The notes under the pieces are model-generated. The model had not been told where the DNA came from and made no database searches. It saw only the letters and a program-made list of their open reading frames with translations. A stretch of DNA of 10,987 nucleotides, from positions 1 to 10,987 of the forward strand of contig CAMWGM010000035.1 in NCBI GenBank assembly GCA_947173755.1, written 5' to 3'. How positions within the stretch are numbered: position 1 is the stretch's first letter; each line of letters begins with the position of its first letter. Origin of the DNA: an uncultured Muribaculaceae bacterium. Its GTDB lineage: Bacteria > Bacteroidota > Bacteroidia > Bacteroidales > Muribaculaceae. Both the position numbers and the translations under genes were made by a program. Shown piece after piece: positions 1-6,818 of this stretch.

Positions 1-179
1 AAATTACTGCCGCCATCAACGATTTCACCGACGACTACCGCATTCCTTTCTCGATGCATGTCCAGGGTTTCAAATACAACGAAATTGCTGAAAAGATGAA
101 TCTCCCCCTCGGCACCGTCAAGAGCCGCATCTTCTTCGCCCGCAAAAAACTCCAGGAGCGTTTCGCCGACTACCGTTAA
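1..179 (+). CDS. ECF-type RNA polymerase sigma factor, C-terminal part (region 4)
   Basis: This is the end of a gene that begins before the window. The reading frame starts at base 3 and gives 58 residues before the TAA at 177-179. The translation contains the sigma-70 region 4 helix-turn-helix: a first helix around KYNEIAEKMNLP, a turn at LGTVKS, and a recognition helix RIFFARKKLQERF. In ECF sigma factors this domain contacts the -35 (in Bacteroidota, -33) promoter element. The preceding FSMHVQGFKYNEIA matches the usual ECF pattern of a hydrophobic stretch leading into the helix-turn-helix. The 5' part, including region 2, is outside the window, so the subgroup and the regulon cannot be told. 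No clear U-tract terminator follows directly. There is no visible functional link to the biotin genes 386 bases downstream. Confidence 0.85.
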   Translation, partial: ITAAINDFTDDYRIPFSMHVQGFKYNEIAEKMNLPLGTVKSRIFFARKKLQERFADYR

Positions 180-390
180 TCGGCTGCCTCTCCGGCGTAT
201 ATGATAACATAACTGAAAAACTCGTTCTCCTCTCCCCTCCCCCTCACGCTTTCAGAGATATTATCATCATATTTTAATTGGTTTCTTTTCTCCGATAGGG
301 TAAATGAAACGTTTTCAAAAGGTTCAAAAAAGATTGTTTTACGATATTGACAGCCGTCGTGACGACGTAACTGAAATTTGATAAATGATT

Positions 391-463
391 GGTTATTGAT
401 TACGGATATCATCACATTGCACATTAGTAGAATTTAAAATCATCAATTCAGGTTATTGATTAC
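391..463. repeat. Pair of 13-base direct repeats upstream of bioA
   Basis: GGTTATTGATTAC occurs at 391-403 and again at 451-463, with starts exactly 60 bases apart. Outside these 13 bases the two 60-base units do not resemble each other, so this is not a simple tandem duplication. The pair lies about 70-140 bases upstream of the bioA promoter. It could be two binding sites for a regulator or the leftover ends of a deletion or insertion event. The sequence alone cannot decide. Confidence 0.5.
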
Positions 464-468
464 TCCGT

Positions 469-505
469 TGCAGGGGAGACTCACAATCACAGAGCCTCCC
501 CTGCA
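469..505. repeat. 10-bp inverted repeat just upstream of the bioA promoter
   Basis: TGCAGGGGAG (469-478) and CTCCCCTGCA (496-505) are exact reverse complements and would form a GC-rich 10-bp stem. After one mismatch the stem can extend by three more pairs (480-482 with 492-494). Downstream on the plus strand follows GGTGTTTTCATGTTT, which contains T runs but no clean U tract. It may be a weak terminator that insulates bioA from transcription upstream, or an operator touching the -33 region of the bioA promoter. The hairpin is certain from sequence; its role is inferred. Confidence 0.5.
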
Positions 506-509
506 GGTG

Positions 510-541
510 TTTTCATGTTTCGGTGGAATTTTGTAATTTTG
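510..541 (+). promoter_or_regulatory. bioA operon promoter (Bacteroides type)
   Basis: TAATTTTG at 534-541 matches the Bacteroidota -7 consensus TAnnTTTG. A weak TTTT/TTTC at 510-514 lies about 19-20 bases upstream, where the -33 TTTG element is expected. Transcription would begin near 548, giving a leader of under 20 bases before the bioA ATG at 565. The 11 bases GTAATTTTGCA (533-543) are identical to the core of the bioB promoter on the other strand, which suggests a shared promoter class and possibly shared control. Confidence 0.6.
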
Positions 542-564
542 CACCGTTGAATTTCCAAACGATA

Positions 565-1869
565 ATGACAGAAACCGAAAAGAGCCTGCAGGATGGAGCG
601 TCGATCCACGACACGTTCGACTGCGAGCACCTCTGGCATCCATATACTTCTACAATCGACCCTCTTCCGACATATAAAGTCACATCGGCCGAGGGTGTCA
701 GGATCAGGCTGGCCGACGGCCGCGAACTGATCGACGGCATGGCTTCATGGTGGTGCGTGATACACGGCTACAATAACCCTGTGATCAACGAGGCCGCAGT
801 CGGTCAGATCGGGAGGATGAGCCATGTGATGTTCGGGGGACTCACCCACGATCCGGCAATCCGGCTGGGAAAGAAACTTCTGGAGATCGCTCCCCCCTCG
901 ATGCACAATATTTTTTATGCCGACTCAGGTTCGGTGGCGGTTGAAGTGGCAATGAAAATGGCAGTGCAGGCCGCGGTCAGCCGAAGCGGTGATCACGGCA
1001 AGACCAATTTCATCACTATCCGCAGCGGCTATCACGGTGACACGTGGAATGCCATGAGTGTCTGCGACCCTGTCACAGGTATGCACGGGGCTTTCGGCAC
1101 GGCACTACCTGTGAGATTTTTTGCACCGGCACCCACCGTCAAGCCATGGGAAGAATGGGATCCGGCCGAAGTTGAGCCGCTCGAAAAGATGGTCAGGGAG
1201 CATCGTGATGAACTGGCCGCACTAATTCTCGAACCGATGGTTCAGGGAGCGGGCGGCATGCGCTTCTATCATCCCCAATATCTGCGTGAAGCACGCAGGA
1301 TCTGTGATGAAAACGGGCTCTATCTCATCTTCGACGAAATAGCCACCGGATTCTGGCGTACTGGCAAGTGTTTCGCCTGGGAACATGCAGGTGTCGAGCC
1401 TGACATAATGTGCATCGGTAAAGGTCTGACGGCGGGTTATCTCACAATGAGTGCCGTTCTGACAACACGCGAGGTTGCCGACACCATTTCGCGGGGTGAG
1501 GCCGGAGTGATGATGCACGGCCCCACATTCATGGCCAATCCTCTGGCATGTGCGATAGCGACAGCGTCAATCGAACTGCTCGAAAAGCAGGATATGGCCG
1601 CACGTATCGCTCATATCGAGAGTGAATTGCGCCGACTTATCTCCGAGGCTGATGTGCTCGATAACGTAAAGGAGACCCGTGTGTTCGGCGCAATAGGCGT
1701 GATCGAGATGAAGGAGCCTGTCAATATCGGCGAGTTCCAGAGAAAGTGTGTCGACCGCGGCATCTGGGTAAGACCGTTCGGCAGAAATGTCTACGTTATG
1801 CCTCCCTATATCATCAGCGACGACGATCTCGCCACACTCGTCAGAGAAACGATCAATTGCATACGATGA
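565..1869 (+). CDS. bioA: Adenosylmethionine-8-amino-7-oxononanoate aminotransferase BioA
   Basis: BioA transfers an amino group from S-adenosylmethionine to KAPA to give DAPA, using PLP in the cytoplasm. The 434-residue protein is a typical length for this class III (fold type I) aminotransferase. Visible hallmarks are HPYTS (Tyr27, matching the substrate Tyr17 of the E. coli enzyme), SWWCVIHGYN near 61-70, YADSGSVAVEVAMKMA near 118-133, GYHGDT at 155-160, FDEIATGF with the PLP aspartate Asp257, GKGLTAGY with the PLP lysine Lys286, and HGPTFMANPLAC near 318-329. A WVRPFGRNVYVMPPY segment near the C-terminus carries the arginine region that binds the substrate carboxylate. I chose the ATG at 565 because the in-frame GTG at 523 lies upstream of the predicted transcription start. 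The stop overlaps the bioF start by 4 bases. First gene of the plus-strand biotin operon. Confidence 0.96.
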   Translation: MTETEKSLQDGASIHDTFDCEHLWHPYTSTIDPLPTYKVTSAEGVRIRLADGRELIDGMASWWCVIHGYNNPVINEAAVGQIGRMSHVMFGGLTHDPAIRLGKKLLEIAPPSMHNIFYADSGSVAVEVAMKMAVQAAVSRSGDHGKTNFITIRSGYHGDTWNAMSVCDPVTGMHGAFGTALPVRFFAPAPTVKPWEEWDPAEVEPLEKMVREHRDELAALILEPMVQGAGGMRFYHPQYLREARRICDENGLYLIFDEIATGFWRTGKCFAWEHAGVEPDIMCIGKGLTAGYLTMSAVLTTREVADTISRGEAGVMMHGPTFMANPLACAIATASIELLEKQDMAARIAHIESELRRLISEADVLDNVKETRVFGAIGVIEMKEPVNIGEFQRKCVDRGIWVRPFGRNVYVMPPYIISDDDLATLVRETINCIR

Positions 1870-3008
1870 GCGACACATTCTACAGCGACACAATCGACCG
1901 GCTCACCGCATCAGGCAATCTCCGAAAAATCCCCGCTGATTCCAACGCCTCTCTCATCGATCTGTCAAGTAACGACTATCTCGGGCTTGGAGCCGACCGG
2001 AAACTGCGCGAAGAGTTTCTTTCGCAGACCGATGTGGCGGCTATCCCCTTCTCGTCGGTTGCATCGCGTCTGCTGGCCGGAAGGCAGAAGGAGCATCACT
2101 CACTCGAGGATCTTCTGTCGCAACTCTACTGTCGGCCGGTGCTGACTGCGAATTCGGGCTATCATGCAAACGTCGGACAGGTCAGTGCACTCTGTTCGGC
2201 TCCTTCGACACTCGTCGTAGCCGACAAACTGGTTCATGCCTCAATTATTGACGGCATCCGTCTTTCAGGTGCCCCTTTCGAGCGTTTCCGCCACAATGAT
2301 CTCAACCATCTCGACCGAATCCTTCATAAAGAGGCTCACAAATTCGACCGTGTGTGGGTGATCACCGAAAGTGTTTTCTCGATGGATGGAGACAAGGCAC
2401 CCATATCGGATATCGTCGCGCTTAAACGTAAGCACGGTAATATCAGGCTCTACATTGACGAGGCGCATGCTTTCGGTGTGGAGGGAGACCGCGGACTCGG
2501 CATCTGCCGGAGCCTGCCGGAATATGAAGAAATTGATGTCGTGATCGGGACACTGGGCAAAGCTGCCGCCTCGATGGGGGCATTCGCTGCCGTCAGCAGA
2601 CCGGTGAGAGAGTATCTCGTAAACCGTTCGCGGGCACATATTTTCTCGACGGCGCTTCCGCCTTTCCAGGCGGCATGGAGCGAGTTTGTCATCCGCAAAA
2701 TCATCCCGATGGACTCCGAGCGTGAGCATCTGCGCCGTCTTGGAGAGCGACTCGCCACATATCTGTCGGAAATTCAGGGGGCATCCAATACAGTTCCGCC
2801 CTCTCACATACAGCCATTCGTCGTGGGAGACCCATATCGTGCGGTGGCACTCTCCGATGTATTGGTCACTAAGGGGTTCAAGGTCCTGCCTATCCGCGTA
2901 CCGACAGTTCCTCCCGGGACTGACCGACTTCGCATATCACTTAACGCTTCCCTCACCGAAAGGGATATCGATTCTTTCGGTGAGGCACTAAAATCTGTCA
3001 TGCAATGA
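1866..3008 (+). CDS. bioF: 8-amino-7-oxononanoate synthase BioF
   Basis: BioF condenses pimeloyl-ACP with L-alanine, losing CO2, to give KAPA (8-amino-7-oxononanoate). It is a PLP-dependent alpha-oxoamine synthase of 380 residues, close to the 384 of the E. coli enzyme. Recognisable motifs are SSNDYLGLG (34-42), an SGYHAN segment with His100 that stacks on PLP in this family, ESVFSMDGD (168-176), IDEAHAFGV with Asp198 and His201, and GTLGKAAAS with the PLP lysine Lys232. The ATG at 1866 overlaps the bioA stop as ATGA, which fixes the start and implies translational coupling; longer in-frame extensions run back into bioA in another frame. The stop again overlaps the next start as ATGA. It could only be confused with KBL or serine palmitoyltransferase, and the operon settles the identity. 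Confidence 0.95.
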   Translation: MSDTFYSDTIDRLTASGNLRKIPADSNASLIDLSSNDYLGLGADRKLREEFLSQTDVAAIPFSSVASRLLAGRQKEHHSLEDLLSQLYCRPVLTANSGYHANVGQVSALCSAPSTLVVADKLVHASIIDGIRLSGAPFERFRHNDLNHLDRILHKEAHKFDRVWVITESVFSMDGDKAPISDIVALKRKHGNIRLYIDEAHAFGVEGDRGLGICRSLPEYEEIDVVIGTLGKAAASMGAFAAVSRPVREYLVNRSRAHIFSTALPPFQAAWSEFVIRKIIPMDSEREHLRRLGERLATYLSEIQGASNTVPPSHIQPFVVGDPYRAVALSDVLVTKGFKVLPIRVPTVPPGTDRLRISLNASLTERDIDSFGEALKSVMQ

Positions 3009-4369
3009 TATTCGAATATGTCAGCCGAACGGAAGGAGCGTCGCGCCTTATTCTCATCTTTGCCGGATGGGCGATGGACAGCAGACCATTTTCAGATCTC
3101 CGTTTCGGAGAATATGACATTGCTGTAGTGTATGACTATCGGCATTTCGATTTTCCTGCCGACCTGAGCAACTATTCAGAGATCGTCGTGATCGCATGGA
3201 GTTTCGGAGTGGTCGGAGCCGAATATTTCCTTGCCTCCAACCCGGGACTACCGATCACCGCCACTATTGCCATCAATGGAACTCCGGAGGCTGTTGATGA
3301 CAGGAAAGGGATACCCTCCGGAATTTTTGAAGCGACACTCGACGCACTTACTCCTGCGTCGCTGACCAAATTCTACCGGCGCACCGCGGGTAAAAATTTC
3401 CGTCAATTCTTAACGAGACTGCCGCAACGAGATTTCAACGGACTTGCCGATGAACTTAAGGCCGTCAGGACTGCGTGTGGTCGAAAGGGAGTGAGATGGG
3501 ATAAAGCGATTGTCGGAGCGAATGATCTTATCATACCTGCTGAAAACCAGAGGCATTCCTGGGAGGGACATACTGCTGAGATTATCGGTGACAATATTGA
3601 TCATCTCCCCGACTTCCCGAGACTGTTCAGCAGGCATCTGACTGACAAACGGCTGGTGGCGACACGTTTCTCGCGTGCTGTCGGGAGTTATGACGACTCC
3701 GCTGACGTGCAGCGGCAGATTGCGCGAAAGATTGCAGATGCCCTACCCTCTTCAGTTCCGACCGACATAGATATAATTGAAATAGGGTGCGGATCGGGCT
3801 ATTCGACCCGACTGTTACTCAAGCGGTATCCCGACGCCCATTTGAAATTGGCCGACATCCACTCGTGGCCTGACATCTGCGGTCATGCCGTCGAGCAAAC
3901 TGACGGTGAGATCTGGATGCGATCCGTTCCGTCAGAGTCGGCCGATATGATCTATTCCGTCTCGGCTGTGCAGTGGTTCAACTCGCTACCGGCATTCCTG
4001 CGCCAATGCTCACGGGTGCTCCGCCCCGGAGGGTCGCTCGTTCTGACAACTTTCGGGACAGAGACCATGAAGCAGTTGCGCACTATCGGAGCCGCAACAC
4101 GCCACTATCCTTCCGCTGAATTCATCTCCGGATTGCTCAAGGGGGAAGGATGGAGCGACATCAGCGTCACAACCGAAGAAATAGTCCGTCGCTTCGATAC
4201 ACCGAAGGATCTGCTCGCCCATCTGCGGCAGACCGGGGTCAATGCCATTTCGTCGGCCTCGCCGACGGCAGATGCACTCGCTATAATGCGCTCCTATCCT
4301 TTCGATCCTGACGGGCGTATCTCACTTACATATCAACCTGTTTATATCACCGCCACATGGCCGAAATAA
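3005..4369 (+). CDS. BioG-BioC fusion: pimeloyl-ACP methyl esterase plus malonyl-thioester O-methyltransferase
   Basis: The 454 residues are two pimelate enzymes in one chain. Residues 1 to about 215 match BioG, an alpha/beta hydrolase that cleaves pimeloyl-ACP methyl ester: LIFAGWAMDSRPF-like start (16-29), nucleophile Ser66 in AWSFG, and probable triad partners Asp174 (GANDLIIP) and His200 (DHLPDF). Residues about 219 to 454 match BioC, which methylates the free carboxyl of a malonyl thioester: an FSRAVGSYDDSADVQRQIA start, SAM-binding IIEIGCGSGYSTRLL (257-271), SVSAVQWF (318-325) and VLRPGGSLVLTTFG (338-351). The BioC part is close to the normal length of about 250, so neither half looks degraded. 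I know of BioG-BioC fusions in Bacteroides-type bacteria. In this order the chain does the last step (ester removal) in its N-terminal half and the first step in its C-terminal half. It overlaps bioF by 4 bases and bioD by 13. Confidence 0.92.
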   Translation: MIFEYVSRTEGASRLILIFAGWAMDSRPFSDLRFGEYDIAVVYDYRHFDFPADLSNYSEIVVIAWSFGVVGAEYFLASNPGLPITATIAINGTPEAVDDRKGIPSGIFEATLDALTPASLTKFYRRTAGKNFRQFLTRLPQRDFNGLADELKAVRTACGRKGVRWDKAIVGANDLIIPAENQRHSWEGHTAEIIGDNIDHLPDFPRLFSRHLTDKRLVATRFSRAVGSYDDSADVQRQIARKIADALPSSVPTDIDIIEIGCGSGYSTRLLLKRYPDAHLKLADIHSWPDICGHAVEQTDGEIWMRSVPSESADMIYSVSAVQWFNSLPAFLRQCSRVLRPGGSLVLTTFGTETMKQLRTIGAATRHYPSAEFISGLLKGEGWSDISVTTEEIVRRFDTPKDLLAHLRQTGVNAISSASPTADALAIMRSYPFDPDGRISLTYQPVYITATWPK

Positions 4370-4983
4370 TTTTTATCAGCGGCATCGATACCGATGCGGG
4401 CAAAACATATGCTACCGCCGAACTTGCGCGCCGTCTCATGAAGTCGGGACGCCGGGTCATCACTCAGAAATTCATACAGACCGGTTGTAAAGATTCTTCG
4501 GAAGATATCGAGGCTCACCGTCGTCTGACCGGTACCGGACTGTTGCCCGAAGATGCAGAGAGACTCACCGCCCCCGTAATTTTCACCTATCCCGCTTCGG
4601 CTCAACTCGCAGCCCGTATCGACGGGCGGGAGATTGATCTTGACATCATCGATGCGGCATCAGACGAACTCAGCCGACGCTACGACACGGTGCTTATCGA
4701 AGGTGCCGGCGGACTGATGGTGCCTATCACCGACACTTTTCTCACAATCGACTATATAGCGACGCGTGGATTGCCGGTGGTGCTCGTCACCAACGGACGC
4801 CTCGGGTCGATCAACCACACGATTCTCTCGCTCGAGGCAATACGCAACCGGGGGATACGGCTGCACAGTGTAATGTATAACACATTTTTCGACCGTGACA
4901 AAATCATAGCGGCCGACACGCTCGGATTTATCCGTCGCTATGTCGGCCGCCATTTTCCTGAGTCGGAAGTGACTGTTTTCTGA
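4357..4983 (+). CDS. bioD: Dethiobiotin synthetase BioD
   Basis: BioD closes the ureido ring of DAPA with CO2 and ATP to give dethiobiotin. The 208-residue P-loop protein shows GIDTDAGKT at 9-17 (Lys16), QKFIQTG with Lys38 matching E. coli Lys37, VLIEGAGGLMVPI (112-124), LGSINHTILSLEAI (149-162) and an Asn at 175 in the VMYNTFF strand. Two differences stand out. The second P-loop position is Ile rather than the usual Thr (GTDT in E. coli). The protein is also about 17 residues shorter than the E. coli enzyme: the LGEIP-like segment near the nucleotide base is not present, and the chain ends in FPESEVTVF. Such C-terminal variation is common in this family, so I do not regard the gene as broken. 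The ATG at 4357 lies inside the bioG-bioC end (13-base overlap). Last gene of the plus-strand operon. Confidence 0.94.
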   Translation: MAEIIFISGIDTDAGKTYATAELARRLMKSGRRVITQKFIQTGCKDSSEDIEAHRRLTGTGLLPEDAERLTAPVIFTYPASAQLAARIDGREIDLDIIDAASDELSRRYDTVLIEGAGGLMVPITDTFLTIDYIATRGLPVVLVTNGRLGSINHTILSLEAIRNRGIRLHSVMYNTFFDRDKIIAADTLGFIRRYVGRHFPESEVTVF

Positions 4984-4993
4984 ATTTCTGAAA

Positions 4994-6100
4994 TTAGATG
5001 CCGCTCACCGCTTCGCGCAGGAGTGCCAGTTTTGCCCACTGGGTCTCATAGTTGAGACCGAGGGGGGTGGAATGACGGACATTGAAACCGCAGGTAGGCG
5101 AGACGCTGAGGAAAGCGCGCGGCACATAACGCTCGGCAACCGCGATGGCCTGGCGGATATCCTCGACACTTTCCATTCCGGCGGATGCACCGTCGACAAG
5201 TCCGACTATCACGCGTTTTCCGTCCGGCACATACTGTAGGGCCGACAGTGCTTCAAGATCGTGAAGATCGAACGGAAGCAGGAACGCATCGGCGTCCATC
5301 TCCGAGAGCATGCGTTGCAGATGGTGGAGTTCCGATTCATCGGTCCAGCGGGGAGGGAGGGTTTCGTCGGCGGCAATGCTGAGAGTGATTTCAAGATCGG
5401 CGGGACGGTCCTTGACAACCTCGTTGAAGAGATGGATGAGGGTGTCGGAAACACGGTCGGGGTCTAGTCCGCCGAGCAGGAGAGCGCGCTGGCAGTCGCC
5501 GGTACCGAGTCGACCCCACACCGCATTGTCAAACTGAATGTGGCGGCAACCGAGACGGTAGAGTTCAGCGATTGTCTGACGGTAAGCATCAATGATGTCC
5601 TGCTCGAGAGTCTCGGGCGAGACATAGACGCGCGACGGATCGTCGAGCCCCACGCGGAGAATGCGCATGTAGAGTTCGCCCGGCGAAGGGAGTGTCTGAC
5701 GCACCTCGGCACGACCGTTTGTGAGTCGCATCATCTTGGAGAATTTCCCGAAGAAGGGATGCTCGGGGTTGTAGGCGATTCGATCGGAGAAACGCACGAA
5801 ATTACGGCCGACAGGTTCGTCGACATATATATGACCTGAGTCGTTGCGGTCGCGTTCGATTCCGTTAAGGCCTACCCAGAAGTCGCGGTCCCACTGGTGG
5901 CGTCGCATTTCACCATCGGTGACGATCTTGAGGCCTGCTTCGAGTTCGCGGTCGATCAGCACGTCAATCACTTCATCCTCGATGGCATAGTATTCTTCAT
6001 CGCTCATTTCGCGGGCGTGAGCCTTGCGCTGAGCCTCCTTGAGACGGTCGGGGCGGAGGAAACTGCCCACGATCTCTATTCTTACAGGTGTTGCTGTCAT
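4994..6100 (-). CDS. MetE C-terminal-like (YxjG/YxjH-type) protein lacking most zinc ligands
   Basis: The 368 residues resemble the cobalamin-independent methionine synthase C-terminal barrel and stand-alone relatives such as B. subtilis YxjG/YxjH. Family marks are EIVGSFLRPDRLKEA (9-23), KIVTDGEMRRHQWDRDFW (58-75), HIQFD (187-191, the conserved Asp191), VIVGLVDG (297-304) and SPTCGF (334-339). The zinc site is abnormal. Where the family has H-x-C followed by RGN, this protein has S241-I-A243-A-D-E. Where it has FFLEYD, it reads FLLPFD with Pro276 in place of the glutamate ligand. Only Cys337 of the four ligands remains. Ordinary zinc-thiolate methyl transfer to homocysteine is therefore doubtful, so I do not call it a methionine synthase. 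It is the last gene of the bioB operon; its ATG overlaps the previous stop as ATGA. No other damage is visible, so it looks like a functional but divergent protein. Confidence 0.85.
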   Translation of the reverse strand: MTATPVRIEIVGSFLRPDRLKEAQRKAHAREMSDEEYYAIEDEVIDVLIDRELEAGLKIVTDGEMRRHQWDRDFWVGLNGIERDRNDSGHIYVDEPVGRNFVRFSDRIAYNPEHPFFGKFSKMMRLTNGRAEVRQTLPSPGELYMRILRVGLDDPSRVYVSPETLEQDIIDAYRQTIAELYRLGCRHIQFDNAVWGRLGTGDCQRALLLGGLDPDRVSDTLIHLFNEVVKDRPADLEITLSIAADETLPPRWTDESELHHLQRMLSEMDADAFLLPFDLHDLEALSALQYVPDGKRVIVGLVDGASAGMESVEDIRQAIAVAERYVPRAFLSVSPTCGFNVRHSTPLGLNYETQWAKLALLREAVSGI

Positions 6101-6807
6101 ATATCAAAGATATTGAAAGTCATTGTTATAGAATCAAATGTCAGCAGACGGTCGGTCAGCAGGTCGCCCGTCCCGACAATAAGTTTTATCACTTCGGTAG
6201 CCTGGATCGAACCGGTGATGCCTACCACGGTGTTGAGTACTCCGTCGACGGCACAGGGAAAGTCGTCGCCTGCGGCTTCGTTTCCGAAAATCGATCGATA
6301 GTCGGCTGTGCCCGGTCGGTGGGTGAAAATCTGACCTCCGAAGCGTCTCACGGCACCGAAGACGAACGGTAATCCGAGCCGCAGACACTCGTCGTTAATG
6401 AGAAGACGTGTGGATATGTTGTCGGTACAGTCGACCACGACATCATAGTTCCGCATGATTCCGGCAGCGTTGTCGGAATCAATAAACAGTGTGTGGAGTT
6501 CGACATTCACTGCGGGATTAATCCGCAGCATTGCGTCGCGGGCGCTTTCGGCTTTGAGCCGCCCGATATCGGGTGTGCCATGCATAATCTGTCGCTGGAG
6601 ATTGCTCAGACTCACCGCATCGGCATCGACAATACCGATGGTACCGACACCTGCTGCAGCAAGATAGAGCCCGACAGGACTGCCGAGGCCACCGGCGCCC
6701 ACGATCAGCACCCGGGAGTCACGCAGACGCTGTTGCCCCGGAAGATCAATCTCGCACAGCGAGATATGACCCCTGTAGCGTGTCTTCTCATCTTTTGTCA
6801 ATTCCAT
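6097..6807 (-). CDS. ThiF/MoeB/HesA-family adenylyltransferase, zinc-less variant
   Basis: The family uses ATP to adenylate the C-terminal glycine of small sulfur carriers (ThiS, MoaD) in the cytoplasm. The 236-residue protein shows the Rossmann glycine motif GAGGLGSP (37-44), the acidic strand IVDADAVSLSNLQRQI (59-74) with Arg72, Lys85 after IGRL, and VVDCTDN (124-130), all adenylation-site residues in MoeB. Cys185 (FPCAVDG) matches the position of MoeB Cys187/ThiF Cys184. Both zinc CxxC pairs of MoeB are absent: the CYRC site reads DYRS (169-172), and the C-terminal CxxC is lost because the protein ends in TFNIFDI. No ThiS or MoaD homologue is in the window, so its carrier is unknown. The gene starts 11 bases after bioB and ends overlapping the MetE-like start, so it is surely co-transcribed. 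A ThiF, MoeB or novel role is possible. Confidence 0.85.
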   Translation of the reverse strand: MELTKDEKTRYRGHISLCEIDLPGQQRLRDSRVLIVGAGGLGSPVGLYLAAAGVGTIGIVDADAVSLSNLQRQIMHGTPDIGRLKAESARDAMLRINPAVNVELHTLFIDSDNAAGIMRNYDVVVDCTDNISTRLLINDECLRLGLPFVFGAVRRFGGQIFTHRPGTADYRSIFGNEAAGDDFPCAVDGVLNTVVGITGSIQATEVIKLIVGTGDLLTDRLLTFDSITMTFNIFDI

Positions 6808-6818
6808 ATCGTGCGGTG

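Larger units (their letters stand above)
180..564. other. Non-coding region between the sigma factor gene and bioA
   Basis: I see no convincing gene in these 385 bases. The region is more AT-rich than its neighbours and contains pyrimidine-rich runs around 225-245. It holds two copies of a 13-base direct repeat (391-403 and 451-463), a small palindrome CGTCG-TGA-CGACG at 355-367, a 10-bp inverted repeat (469-478 with 496-505) and the bioA promoter (about 510-541). The minus-strand open frame at 176-424 overlaps the end of the sigma gene and has no recognisable family features, so I treat it as chance. Confidence 0.6.

Noticed and set aside
307..314. AAACGTTT palindrome as a LacI-type operator
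   Set aside because: An 8-base palindrome is expected by chance in AT-rich DNA, and no regulator or target gene is associated.
176..424. 82-codon open frame on the minus strand between the sigma gene and bioA
   Set aside because: It overlaps the last codons of the sigma gene, has no promoter or family features, and its composition looks like translated intergenic DNA.
523..564. Longer bioA start at the GTG at 523
   Set aside because: The -7 promoter element (534-541) lies inside this extension, so transcripts should not contain the GTG; homologues begin near the ATG at 565.
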